Source of the DNA: Arthrobacter pascens
Lineage (GTDB): Bacteria; Actinomycetota; Actinomycetes; Actinomycetales; Micrococcaceae
Length of the DNA: 64,000 nt
Direction of reading: 5' to 3'
Assembly (NCBI RefSeq): GCF_030816475.1
Contig: NZ_JAUSXF010000001.1
Location: 3,224,001 to 3,288,000 of the forward strand
Below, in pieces: positions 55,207-63,563 of the stretch. How positions within the stretch are numbered: the stretch's first letter is position 1; the number at the start of each line of letters is the position of its first letter. The translations under genes were made by a program, and so were the position numbers. The notes under the pieces were generated by a model. That model searched no databases, was not told where the DNA came from, and saw only the letters and a list, made by a program, of their open reading frames with translations.

Positions 55207-56283
55207 CTATCGGGGAACAAGCCGCCACAGGGACGTGACCTCGGCCGTGCGCGCCTCGAACAGAGGATCGTCACGGTCCGATGCCTTCGGATGCGTTGGC
55301 TTGGTGTCCAGCCGTTCAACCACCTTCAGCCCGGCCGCCTCGATGGCGGCCAGCAGATCCTCACGCGTCCGCAGTCCAAGGTGCTCGGCCAGGTCGGAGA
55401 GGACAAGCCAGCCCTCACCGCCCGGCTCCAGATGGTCGGAGAGTCCATTCAGGAAGCGGAACAGCATCCTGCTCCCGGGATCGTAGACGGCGTTGTCCAG
55501 GCTGGAATGCGGCGTGGCCGGAATCCAGGGCGGGTTGCACACGATAAGCGGCGCCTGTCCGGGCGGGAACATGTCGGTCAGGACGGCCTCAGCGCTGTCC
55601 TGGACGCCGAGGTTCCGGAAATTCTCAGCGGCGCAGGCGATGGCACGCGGTTCATTGTCCGTCGCCACCACGCGGTGGACGCCGCGGCGCGCGAGGACGG
55701 CAGCGAGCACCCCCGTGCCGGTTCCGACGTCGAACGCCAGCGTGTCAGAGGGCAGCGGAGCGACGGCCACGAGATCCACATACTCACTCCGGGTGGGGAA
55801 GAACGTGCCATAGTGCGGATGGATGCGGCCCTGCAGGGCATCCACGTAGACGCCATTCCGCCGCCACTCGTGGGCGCCAATGGCCCCGACAAGCTCATGC
55901 AGGGACACAACGGAAGGTTCGCCGATGTCACCGTACGCTTCAGAGGCGGCCTCCCGGATGTCCGGTGCGCGGCGCAGCGGCACCACCGGGCCCGGATCAA
56001 GAGGAATCAGCAGCAGGCCGAGAATGCGTGCACGATGCGAGGCGGACTGGCGGTGCCGGTAGAACTTCTCGGCCGGAGTTGCTGCGGTCTCTTTCTTTCC
56101 GGTGCCTATCCGCCGGTCCATGGCGTTGAGGATCTGCCGTGCGTTGTGGAAGTCACCGTGCCAGAGCATCGCGATCCCCTGTGACGCCATGCGATTCGCA
56201 TCGTCGGCCGTGAGGGAGTCGGAGACCACTTCGACGCGCGTCGGCGCCGGTCTGTCGTTCGCCGAACGCCATCGCGCGGTCAT
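55207..56283 (-). CDS. Class I SAM-dependent methyltransferase (N5-glutamine-type NPPW)
   Basis: This protein has about 358 residues. The N-terminal domain (RMASQGIAMLWHGDFHNARQI) is a substrate-binding module; the methylase core has motif I LAFDVGTGTGVLAA, ATDNEPRAIACA and the NPPW motif IV (IVCNPPWIP), which marks amino- or heteroatom-methylating enzymes. I start at the ATG of MTARWRS; an ATG 88 codons upstream gives an extension not typical of the family but open. Its target, RNA, protein or small molecule, is unknown. Confidence 0.75.
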   Translation of the reverse strand: MTARWRSANDRPAPTRVEVVSDSLTADDANRMASQGIAMLWHGDFHNARQILNAMDRRIGTGKKETAATPAEKFYRHRQSASHRARILGLLLIPLDPGPVVPLRRAPDIREAASEAYGDIGEPSVVSLHELVGAIGAHEWRRNGVYVDALQGRIHPHYGTFFPTRSEYVDLVAVAPLPSDTLAFDVGTGTGVLAAVLARRGVHRVVATDNEPRAIACAAENFRNLGVQDSAEAVLTDMFPPGQAPLIVCNPPWIPATPHSSLDNAVYDPGSRMLFRFLNGLSDHLEPGGEGWLVLSDLAEHLGLRTREDLLAAIEAAGLKVVERLDTKPTHPKASDRDDPLFEARTAEVTSLWRLVPR

Positions 56284-56549
56284 GGTCTCACCAGCCTCGA
56301 CCCAGCTGACGACGGCGGGATCATCCACCGCGGCTGTGCGCGGGGGCTTGTGGGCCGACGTCGGGATTCCGACGGGAGCTGGCGTGTCGCTAGTGATAAA
56401 AGTCCATTCCAAGAGTCCGGGGCCGATCGGAGACTGATTATTGCGGCGGTGATCCACGACGTGGAAGGCGACTGCCCAGGATTCCGGACCGTCATCCGGC
56501 CACGAACCGAGCTTGGTGGATGGCCGCTGGAACCATTCACCCTTCATTG

Positions 56550-57128
56550 TCAGGATACAGGTGTGTCGTGGTCGCCACCTGCCGGCCGACCACGATGGGC
56601 ATCCAGCAGGCGGATCTGTTCGCGCAGCTGGCCCTCCACGGCGTCAACGTTCCTCAGCCGGACCGCTGAGAATGCAAACACAGCAACCCCCAATATTGCG
56701 GTGGCCACGGCGCACAATAGGAAAAAGTGGCATCCGGCGGGATCACGGAAGATACCGTAGCCATCGAAGAGGATGACCACCGCTGTGCCGGCCGGCAGAG
56801 CCCGGAGGGCCAGCGAGTACGCCCTCCTCTGTTGTGCGAGTTCATCTCGCCAGTCACTGAACAGACTGGCCAGTGGCAGGACTCCGAAGCGGAGCGCATA
56901 GTTCAGCTGGTCCTGGTGTTCCTCCGGCAGGGCGGGCAGCACGCGTGCCGGTACTGGTTTCAATACCAGAAGGATTCCCGCAACGAGCAGTCCCACCGCG
57001 GAGGACAAGTGATCTAGGTAGGTGGTGCCTGGATAAAGATCCAGGCACAAGACCGTGCTGCTCGGCAGAAGAGTGACGAAACATGCTGCGGGAAGCCACG
57101 GCAACCCGCTTGCGGCTCCCCTTGACAT
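56550..57128 (-). CDS. Four-helix membrane protein of unknown function
   Basis: This protein has 192 residues and hydrophobic helices near residues 8-30, 38-58, 108-130 and 133-158, with a cytosolic loop (PEEHQDQLNYALRFG) and a charged C-terminal tail with a likely amphipathic helix (AVEGQLREQIRLL). No family is recognised. It is 10 bases after the next gene upstream and in the same direction, so they form an operon. Confidence 0.55.
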   Translation of the reverse strand: MSRGAASGLPWLPAACFVTLLPSSTVLCLDLYPGTTYLDHLSSAVGLLVAGILLVLKPVPARVLPALPEEHQDQLNYALRFGVLPLASLFSDWRDELAQQRRAYSLALRALPAGTAVVILFDGYGIFRDPAGCHFFLLCAVATAILGVAVFAFSAVRLRNVDAVEGQLREQIRLLDAHRGRPAGGDHDTPVS

Positions 57129-57138
57129 GTCACTGGCC

Positions 57139-57900
57139 TTAGCTGATGACGGGGTTCGCCGGGCTGACGGCGGCCCGGACCCTTGGGTGGTTGCGGGCGA
57201 AGCCCCAGCGCAGGCTGATCACAGCCATCCACAGCACGACCAGCAGGAACGGCCAGAGGAAGAAATCCTCGTTGGCGGGAAGTCCGGTTGTGGCGAGCAC
57301 AACAATGCTCGTGGCGCCGATAGCCATGCCGGCCCAACTCAGCAGCCGTCCGAGCGCGCGGGTAACCAGCGCCGCGGCAGAAGCGAATAGCGCAAACACT
57401 CCCAAGGGCAGAAGTTGCACCAGGTGACCGGCTCCATCAAGGTCAATCAGGGCTCGGGCGAGCTCCGGTGAGATGTCGTTCCGAAGGACGAACACAGTCA
57501 TGACAATCGAGATGGAGACGAGACACACCATGATCGCCGCGATCCCTCCAACGAGCGCAGTGGCCGCAAGCCAGCCGGCGTTCCGCAGCCGCGAGTACAG
57601 GTAACCAACGAACATTATGAAGGCCAACTGAGCGAGGACCACCACAGCAAACGCCACGTGAGACCACGGGTTCTCGGCGATTCTCTGCTGCTCATCCAGA
57701 ATCAGCTGTCCGGGCGATTCCGCACGGTTAGAAGCCTCACCCACCAACGCGCTGCCAACGTTGGCCAGCAGCACGAAGGCTGCTCCGCTGAAGGCTCCGA
57801 CTCTATCCATGGCGGTTATGGCTCCTCTTGGCGTCGGCTGCCCTGCGCCCCTATCGCCCCCGGATTTTGTTTCGTTTGCTGGTTCTGGACGGGTTTTCAT
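57139..57900 (-). CDS. Six-helix membrane protein of unknown function
   Basis: This protein has 253 residues. A 26-residue hydrophilic N-terminus leads into six predicted helices (first AFSGAAFVLLANVGSALVG, last FFLWPFLLVVLWMAVISL). The ATG of MKTRPEP is preceded by AAAGGAA; a longer reading frame upstream is not protein-like. It is the first gene of a two-gene operon divergent from the two-component pair and may be regulated by it. Confidence 0.6.
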   Translation of the reverse strand: MKTRPEPANETKSGGDRGAGQPTPRGAITAMDRVGAFSGAAFVLLANVGSALVGEASNRAESPGQLILDEQQRIAENPWSHVAFAVVVLAQLAFIMFVGYLYSRLRNAGWLAATALVGGIAAIMVCLVSISIVMTVFVLRNDISPELARALIDLDGAGHLVQLLPLGVFALFASAAALVTRALGRLLSWAGMAIGATSIVVLATTGLPANEDFFLWPFLLVVLWMAVISLRWGFARNHPRVRAAVSPANPVIS

Positions 57901-58384
57901 GATGATTCCTTTCCCTTTGGTGGCGGCGCCACTTTGCTGGCTCATCTGTAGGTGAGGCGGCGGAACTTCCAGAGTTCCGGTGAGCCTTGCAACGGCCTGG
58001 CAGCATAATTCTGTTGACTTGGGACTTCCCGCCAGTCCGTTGATGTTGGAGGTACTGTGCTTTCCCGTGCGCTCTCGGAGGGCACTGTCCCCATGAGGCC
58101 GAGGCTGAGGCTGATGGTCACCCATGCTGTTCGTTGTCTGGATTTCCACGCCATCGGGGGCTCCTTGGGTCTTTCTCGTCCATGGCCTTCTTTTTCATGG
58201 AGTTGATAGCCATCAGTGTTGATCACGGAACGTATGCGGCGCGTCGACCCCCGGTAGCCTTTCCGATGTACATCAGGCGGGATGCTGCGCTGCCATCAGC
58301 TACATCCCACGGCGTAGCGACGCCCGGTCCCCCGGGTTCATTTTGGCCGTGGCTTTTCAGCGCGGGGATGGATAATGTCCACTC
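57901..58384. other. Divergent intergenic region, no supported gene
   Basis: It separates the membrane-protein operon from the response regulator. A few short frames exist but none is protein-like. Regulatory sites for the two-component pair are expected here. Confidence 0.45.
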
Positions 58385-59116
58385 ATGGATGGCACACGAA
58401 GCGGTGCGCCCGCGTCGGCCGGTGAAGCCGACCGCCGCCTCCGTGTGGTCCTTGTCGATGACGAAGCCCTGATCAGGGCAGGACTGGCGCTGCTGCTGGA
58501 GTCCGAGCCCGACATGGTGGTGGTCGGGGAGGCCGGCGACGGCCGCGCCGGCGTTGAAGCGGTCGCGGGGCTGCAGCCCGACGTCGTGGTGATGGATATT
58601 CGCATGCCAGTCATGGACGGCGTCGCCGCCACCCGTATCCTCACCTCCGAGGAGTTCAATTCCGGCCGCACTGAAGCCATACCGGTGCTCATCCTGACTA
58701 CCTTCAACGAAGATGAAGCTGTCCATGCCGCCCTGCGTGCGGGGGCCTCAGGCTTCATCCTCAAGAACTCGGCACCACGCATCCTGGCATCCGCCATCCG
58801 CGCCCTTGCCGAGGGAGCGGGCTGGCTTGACCCGAATGTCACCCGCAAACTCCTCGACGAATTCTCCAACAGGCCGGAGCCCTTTCTGCCCACCCCTGCG
58901 GAGTTGGATGAGCTGACCCGCCGTGAACGGGAAGTGCTTGCCGCGATAGCCATGGGCATGAACAACACCCAGATAGCAGCGAAGCTCTTCCTGAGCGAGG
59001 CCACGGTGAAAACGCACGTGCACCGCATCCTCATGAAACTTGGCGTGGCGGACCGGGCGCAGGCCGTGGCGGTGGCGTACCGGTCAGGCCTCGTCAAGCC
59101 GGATGGCCGTTCCTAA
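58385..59116 (+). CDS. NarL/FixJ-type response regulator
   Basis: This protein has 243 residues. The receiver has the acidic pair in VVLVDDEALIRAG, the phosphoryl Asp in VVMDIRMPVMDG, Thr in ILTTFN and Lys in GFILKNS. The HTH is LTRREREVLAAIAMGMNNTQ with SEATVKTHVHRILMKLG. It precedes its kinase gene. The divergent membrane-protein operon is the likely target. Confidence 0.9.
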   Translation: MDGTRSGAPASAGEADRRLRVVLVDDEALIRAGLALLLESEPDMVVVGEAGDGRAGVEAVAGLQPDVVVMDIRMPVMDGVAATRILTSEEFNSGRTEAIPVLILTTFNEDEAVHAALRAGASGFILKNSAPRILASAIRALAEGAGWLDPNVTRKLLDEFSNRPEPFLPTPAELDELTRREREVLAAIAMGMNNTQIAAKLFLSEATVKTHVHRILMKLGVADRAQAVAVAYRSGLVKPDGRS

Positions 59117-59222
59117 GCCTTGGGTCTGGGAAACCCCAGCGACATAGGCGCGGTTGAACCCGCAGATGTACGTCATTGCCATACCGGGGATGGATGAAGT
59201 CAACTATGCGCGGGCGCAGACT

Positions 59223-59256
59223 AGGGATAGAGACGGAGCCGCCTGTCTCTATCCCT
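59223..59256. promoter_or_regulatory. Perfect 12-base inverted repeat before the histidine kinase gene
   Basis: AGGGATAGAGAC pairs exactly with GTCTCTATCCCT around a 10-base loop, ending 17 bases before the kinase ATG. It could be an operator for the paired regulator or an RNA hairpin that limits kinase translation. Confidence 0.6.
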
Positions 59257-59273
59257 CGGTGATGAGGTGGGTA

Positions 59274-60491
59274 ATGGTCCAAGGACATTCACTGGCAAAG
59301 ACTACAAACCACAGCCCGGCGCGGGCCAATAGGGCATTCGGCTTTACAAGGGCGGATCTCGCAGTCGTTCTGGTGGCATTCGTCATCGAGCTGTCGGCCT
59401 TTATTCCGGCCGCTTCCGGTTCACTGTCAGGAGCCATGGCCGTGACAGCTGTTGTTTACGTAGCGTCCGGCTTCATCGCACTCCGCTGGAGGCATCGCGC
59501 CCCGATACTGGTTTTCGCCGTTCTTTTGCTGCATCAATCACTCTTCGTGCTCTTTTTCACTCCGAACTATTTCAACTTCTCGGACTTTTTCCATGTTCCG
59601 TATATGCCGGTCATGGCGGTGCTGCTGGCGTTGGCAGCAGTGGCATCCGATCGGCCTTTGCGGCATTCCCTGGCAGCCTGCGTTACCGCAATTGCCCTTC
59701 CCGTCCTTATTTCGTCACGCGGGACGCCCTTTGAGGACCTATGGTTCATCGGGACAGGGGCCGCGTATATGGGAGGGGCCTGGGCTTTCGGCCGTTTTGT
59801 GGCGCGAAACCGTCTCCGCATCAGTGCATTGGAAGAAGAGCGGCGCAAGGCTGAAGCGGCCGTAGCGCAGGAACGCGCCCATATCGCCGCCGAACTGCAC
59901 GATATCGTCTCGCACGCCGTTACGGTGATGATGCTGCACGCAGCTGGCGGGCGGCGGGTCATAGATACCGATCCCGAACGTGCGGCCCAGGCCCTGGACG
60001 TGATCGAGTCCGTCGGCACTGAGGCGACGCAGGAACTTGCCCGCCTTCTGAGACTGCTGAAGCCACACGGTGGGACGGTGGACGAAGAACAGCAAAGCCC
60101 GCTGCCGACGCTGAACGACATTCATGGGCTGATAGAGCCTGTCCGTTCAGCGGGAGTGCAAGTGGATGTGAGGGCATCCGGGGAGTCAGGAAAACTTGAC
60201 CCCAGCGTAGGCCACGCTGCATACCGCGTGGTGCAGGAGTCGCTGACGAACATCTCCAAGCACGCCGGATCAGGAACGAATGCGCTCATCGACCTTCGGT
60301 GGGAACCCCGTACGCTGACCCTCAACATTTCCGACGACGGAGGCGGCAGGCCCGAGAACCGTGTTGACGGCACGTCAGGCTATGGGCTCTTGGGGCTCAG
60401 GGAGAGAGTGGAAGTCGCCGGGGGAAGCATCGAATGGGGGCCCAGGAACCAGGGGTTCTTCCTGAGTGCCCGCCTCCCATCGTCACCGTAG
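59274..60491 (+). CDS. Sensor histidine kinase, HisKA_3 (NarX/DesK type)
   Basis: This protein has 405 residues. About five or six membrane helices in the first 170 residues (ADLAVVLVAFVIELSAFIP and on) form the sensor. The dimerisation helix has AAELHDIVSHAVTVMML with the phospho-His. The ATPase has VVQESLTNISKHAG, ISDDGGG and GYGLLGLRERV. I use the ATG preceded by GAGGTGG. It lacks an extracellular domain, so it probably senses membrane stress, as in cell-envelope kinases of this class. Confidence 0.85.
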   Translation: MVQGHSLAKTTNHSPARANRAFGFTRADLAVVLVAFVIELSAFIPAASGSLSGAMAVTAVVYVASGFIALRWRHRAPILVFAVLLLHQSLFVLFFTPNYFNFSDFFHVPYMPVMAVLLALAAVASDRPLRHSLAACVTAIALPVLISSRGTPFEDLWFIGTGAAYMGGAWAFGRFVARNRLRISALEEERRKAEAAVAQERAHIAAELHDIVSHAVTVMMLHAAGGRRVIDTDPERAAQALDVIESVGTEATQELARLLRLLKPHGGTVDEEQQSPLPTLNDIHGLIEPVRSAGVQVDVRASGESGKLDPSVGHAAYRVVQESLTNISKHAGSGTNALIDLRWEPRTLTLNISDDGGGRPENRVDGTSGYGLLGLRERVEVAGGSIEWGPRNQGFFLSARLPSSP

Positions 60492-60508
60492 CGCGCGGTT
60501 CCCGGCGC

Positions 60509-60570
60509 GCCTAGGTGCCGGTTCCGACGTCGAACGCCAGCCTGTCAGAGGGAAGCGCAGCTTCTGTCAC
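60509..60570 (-). pseudogene. 20-residue relic of a SAM methyltransferase motif I
   Basis: Read on the minus strand it gives LVTEAALPSDRLAFDVGTGT then a stop, matching the region LPSDTLAFDVGTGTG of the methyltransferase 5 kb to the left. The DNA shows a nearly exact 28-base core. It is a scrap of a paralog or a local copying event. Confidence 0.6.
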
Positions 60571-60705
60571 AAGCTTGAGGGCTATCCGGTCTTAGTTGGT
60601 GACGAGACCGGAGGACAAGCTGCGCCAATGGAATCCAAGATTACATACCAGCGCGCGCCTCAAGGAATCTTCACTTCAGGTACCTCGAGTGAATGGAATG
60701 TAGTG

Positions 60706-62439
60706 ATGAAGTCCCAGGAACTGCGCGTGTCAACGTCCGTGCTCGTCATTGGCACCGGAGGCGCCGGACTCCGCGCCGCCATCGAGTTGGCCGAGCTGGG
60801 TGTAGATGTGCTCGCTGTCGGCAAGAGGCCCAGGAATGATGCTCACACCTCGCTCGCCGCGGGAGGCATCAACGCTGCTCTGGGCACAATGGATGCCGAT
60901 GACAGCTGGCAGCAGCACGCCGCAGACACAATCCTCGAAAGCTACCATCTTGCGAACCCTGAGATCGTGGAGATTGTCACCAAAGGGGCCGCACAGGGCA
61001 TCAGCGACCTGGAACGCTACGGCATGCCGTTCGCCCGCGAGGAAGACGGCCGGATCAGCCAGCGTTTCTTCGGTGCCCATACATTCCGCCGGACCGCTTT
61101 CAGCGGCGACTACACCGGGCTTGAAATTCAGCGCACGCTAGTTAATCGCGCCGCCCAGCTCGACATTCCGATATTGGACGATGTTTACATCACGCGCATT
61201 CTCGTCACCGACGGCCGGGTCTTCGGTGCCTACGGCTTCCGGCTCTCGGACGGGACGCGCTATCTGATCCATGCGGACGCCGTGGTGCTCGCCGCCGGAG
61301 GGCACACCCGCATCTGGCGGCGCACGTCCAGCCGGCGGGACGAGAACACCGGTGATTCCTTCCGCCTGGCAGTGCTCGCAGGCGGCCGCATCCGCGACCC
61401 GGAGCTGGTCCAGTTCCATCCCTCAGGCATTCTTGAGCCAGAGAATGCCGCAGGAACGCTCATCTCGGAAGCCGCCCGCGGCGAGGGCGGTATCCTCACC
61501 AACGCCCTCGGCGAGCGATTCATGGCCAAATACGATCCCGAGCGGATGGAACTCTCCACCCGCGACCGGGTCGCTTTGGCTTGTTATACAGAGATCCAAG
61601 AAGGCCGGGGGACGCCCAATGGTGGCGTGTGGCTGGACGTTTCGCACCTGCCGCGGGAGACGATCATGCGCCGCCTGCCGCGTGTTTACCAGACCATGCT
61701 CGAATTGCAGATGCTCGATATCACGACGACGCCGATAGAAATCGCACCGACCGCGCATTACTCCATGGGCGGCGTCTGGGTCCGTCCCGACGATCACAGC
61801 ACCGACGTCGCCGGTCTCTACGCCATCGGGGAGGCGTCAAGCGGCCTGCATGGCGCCAACCGTTTGGGAGGCAACTCGCTGATCGAGCTCCTGGTCTTCG
61901 GCAGGATCGTCGGCAATGCCGCCGCTGAATACTCGGCGTCCCTGACTGCACATGTGCGTTCAGCGGAAGCGGTGGATGAAGCTCGAAACGAGATAGATGA
62001 CCTGCTCCACGCCAATGGCCGCGAGAACGTCCGCGTACTTCAGCGTGCCATCCGAGACACCATGACCGAGCATGCAGGTGTGGTGCGCAACGAAGAAGGT
62101 CTTAAGCAGGGCCTGGCGGAACTCGACGGGATTGAAGCCCGCATCACCGAGGTGGGCGTGCATCCGGACATCGCCGGATATCAGGATCTTGCACACGCTT
62201 TCGACTTGAAGGCGGCCGCCCTTGCCGCGCGTGCGACGCTCGAAGCTGCCCGTGAACGCCGTGAAACACGCGGCTGTCATAACCGCAGCGACTATCCGGA
62301 ACTTGATTCACGCTTGCAGGTGAATCTGGTCTGGTCTCCCACTCGTGGCATCGAGCACGAAGGCATCGCGCCTGTACCGCACGAGATCGCGCAGCATATG
62401 CGCCAACCGGTCACAACCGCGGACAAACTCGTCGAGTGA
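60706..62439 (+). CDS. FAD-dependent fumarate reductase/L-aspartate-oxidase-like flavoprotein
   Basis: This protein has 577 residues. The FAD-binding start is VLVIGTGGAGLRAAIELAE, and HTSLAAGGINAALG is the flavin-loop motif. ARGEGGILTNALGERFM and TAHYSMGGVWV are the active-site blocks, and GEASSGLHGANRLGGNSL closes the FAD site. Family members oxidise succinate or aspartate or reduce fumarate. No iron-sulfur or membrane subunit follows, nor nadA/nadC, so the physiological role is unclear. An ATG 26 codons upstream behind GGAGG is a possible alternative start. Confidence 0.8.
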   Translation: MKSQELRVSTSVLVIGTGGAGLRAAIELAELGVDVLAVGKRPRNDAHTSLAAGGINAALGTMDADDSWQQHAADTILESYHLANPEIVEIVTKGAAQGISDLERYGMPFAREEDGRISQRFFGAHTFRRTAFSGDYTGLEIQRTLVNRAAQLDIPILDDVYITRILVTDGRVFGAYGFRLSDGTRYLIHADAVVLAAGGHTRIWRRTSSRRDENTGDSFRLAVLAGGRIRDPELVQFHPSGILEPENAAGTLISEAARGEGGILTNALGERFMAKYDPERMELSTRDRVALACYTEIQEGRGTPNGGVWLDVSHLPRETIMRRLPRVYQTMLELQMLDITTTPIEIAPTAHYSMGGVWVRPDDHSTDVAGLYAIGEASSGLHGANRLGGNSLIELLVFGRIVGNAAAEYSASLTAHVRSAEAVDEARNEIDDLLHANGRENVRVLQRAIRDTMTEHAGVVRNEEGLKQGLAELDGIEARITEVGVHPDIAGYQDLAHAFDLKAAALAARATLEAARERRETRGCHNRSDYPELDSRLQVNLVWSPTRGIEHEGIAPVPHEIAQHMRQPVTTADKLVE

Positions 62440-62546
62440 ATGAAGTGGCATACCAACTTACCGCCAGATTTGCCCGCCGTCGTATGGCACCCAGGCCCGG
62501 AATTCCGTCGTCAGGGTCAAATCCTTGCAGCAGTAATATTGGGGGC

Positions 62547-63443
62547 ATGGATGCCGACACCGGGTCAACGGACGAATTGGAATCGGCATGGACAATTTTC
62601 GCTGAGGTCCGTTCTCGGTTGTTCGGGATTGCCTACCGGATGCTCGGCAGTGTCATCGAGGCGGAGGACATTGTCCAGGAGACGTGGGTTCGATGGCAGA
62701 CATGCGATCGCAGCCTGGTTCGGAATGCGCCGGCGTTCCTGGCGACCACCGCCACCCGTCTTGCCATCAATGTCGGGCAGTCGGCACGTGTCCGTCGTGA
62801 GACGTATGTCGGTCCCTGGCTGCCCGAGCCTGTGGACACAAGCGCCGACCCTGAACTGGGCGCCTTGCATGGTGAAGCGCTCGAGTTCGCGGTGTTGCTG
62901 ATACTGGAAAAGTTGTCGCCGACCGAGCGGGCCGCGTACGTGCTGCGGCAAGCGTTCGACTACCCGTATGAGCAGATCGCGGAGATCATCCAACAGACAG
63001 AAGCGAATGCCCGCCAGTTGGTCAGCCGGGCGCGCAAACGCCTTGCTGAGGAGAAACGCGCTGAGGTGAGCGTGAGCGAGCAGCGGCAACTGCTGGAGGC
63101 ATTCCTGGCTGCCGCGCGAACCGGGAACCTGGCCGCGCTGGAGGCACTGTTCGCCGCCGACGTCGTCAGTTACTCCGACGGCGGCGGTAAGGTTCGGGCT
63201 TCCAAGTTCCCTGTTGTCGGACGGGAACGGGTCGCGAAGTATTATCGGGCGTTCGCTTCGCGTTTCTGGGTTGGTGTCGATACCCAGCTTTTCATGGCTA
63301 ACGGCCGGCCTTCCGCGCGGCTGGCACAGGACGGGGTGGTGTTTGCGGTGGTGACTCTCACGGCGTCTGCCGATGGTATTGATCGGCTGTTGTGGACGAT
63401 GAATCCGGACAAACTCTCCGGCGTGACGAGGGTTGGCGGCTGA
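62547..63443 (+). CDS. ECF41-type sigma factor with SnoaL-like C-terminal domain
   Basis: This sigma factor has 298 residues. Sigma2 has RLFGIAYRMLGSVIEAEDIVQ with QETWVRW; sigma4 has LSPTERAAYVLRQAFDYPYE and ARQLVSRARKRL. The C-terminal NTF2/SnoaL-like extension (LLEAFLAAARTGNLAALEAL, then YSDGGGKV) is the built-in regulator of ECF41 proteins, which lack an anti-sigma gene. The next gene encodes an NAD(P)-binding epimerase-like protein, the partner type expected for ECF41, with a matching promoter. Confidence 0.85.
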   Translation: MDADTGSTDELESAWTIFAEVRSRLFGIAYRMLGSVIEAEDIVQETWVRWQTCDRSLVRNAPAFLATTATRLAINVGQSARVRRETYVGPWLPEPVDTSADPELGALHGEALEFAVLLILEKLSPTERAAYVLRQAFDYPYEQIAEIIQQTEANARQLVSRARKRLAEEKRAEVSVSEQRQLLEAFLAAARTGNLAALEALFAADVVSYSDGGGKVRASKFPVVGRERVAKYYRAFASRFWVGVDTQLFMANGRPSARLAQDGVVFAVVTLTASADGIDRLLWTMNPDKLSGVTRVGG

Positions 63444-63476
63444 CCTGCCAGCCTTACAGCGCAATTTTCCAAAGCC

Positions 63477-63503
63477 TGTCACAGATTGATCTGATACCCG
63501 GTC
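63477..63503 (+). promoter_or_regulatory. ECF41-type promoter of the NAD(P)-binding protein gene
   Basis: TGTCACA at the -35 place is followed after 16 bases by GGTC; the published ECF41 consensus is TGTCACA-N16-CGTC. It lies about 60 bases before the start codon. One base differs in the -10 element. Confidence 0.7.
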
Positions 63504-63563
63504 ATAGCTGGTGGACGGAATGTCACTGCATTCCGCCGAGCCACTATCGGAGGAAAGATCATC

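Noticed and set aside
62409..62433. Possible second ECF41 promoter (GGTCACA...CGTC) before the sigma factor gene
   Set aside because: First base of the -35 element differs and the spacer is 14 bases, not 16; it lies within the end of the flavoprotein gene.
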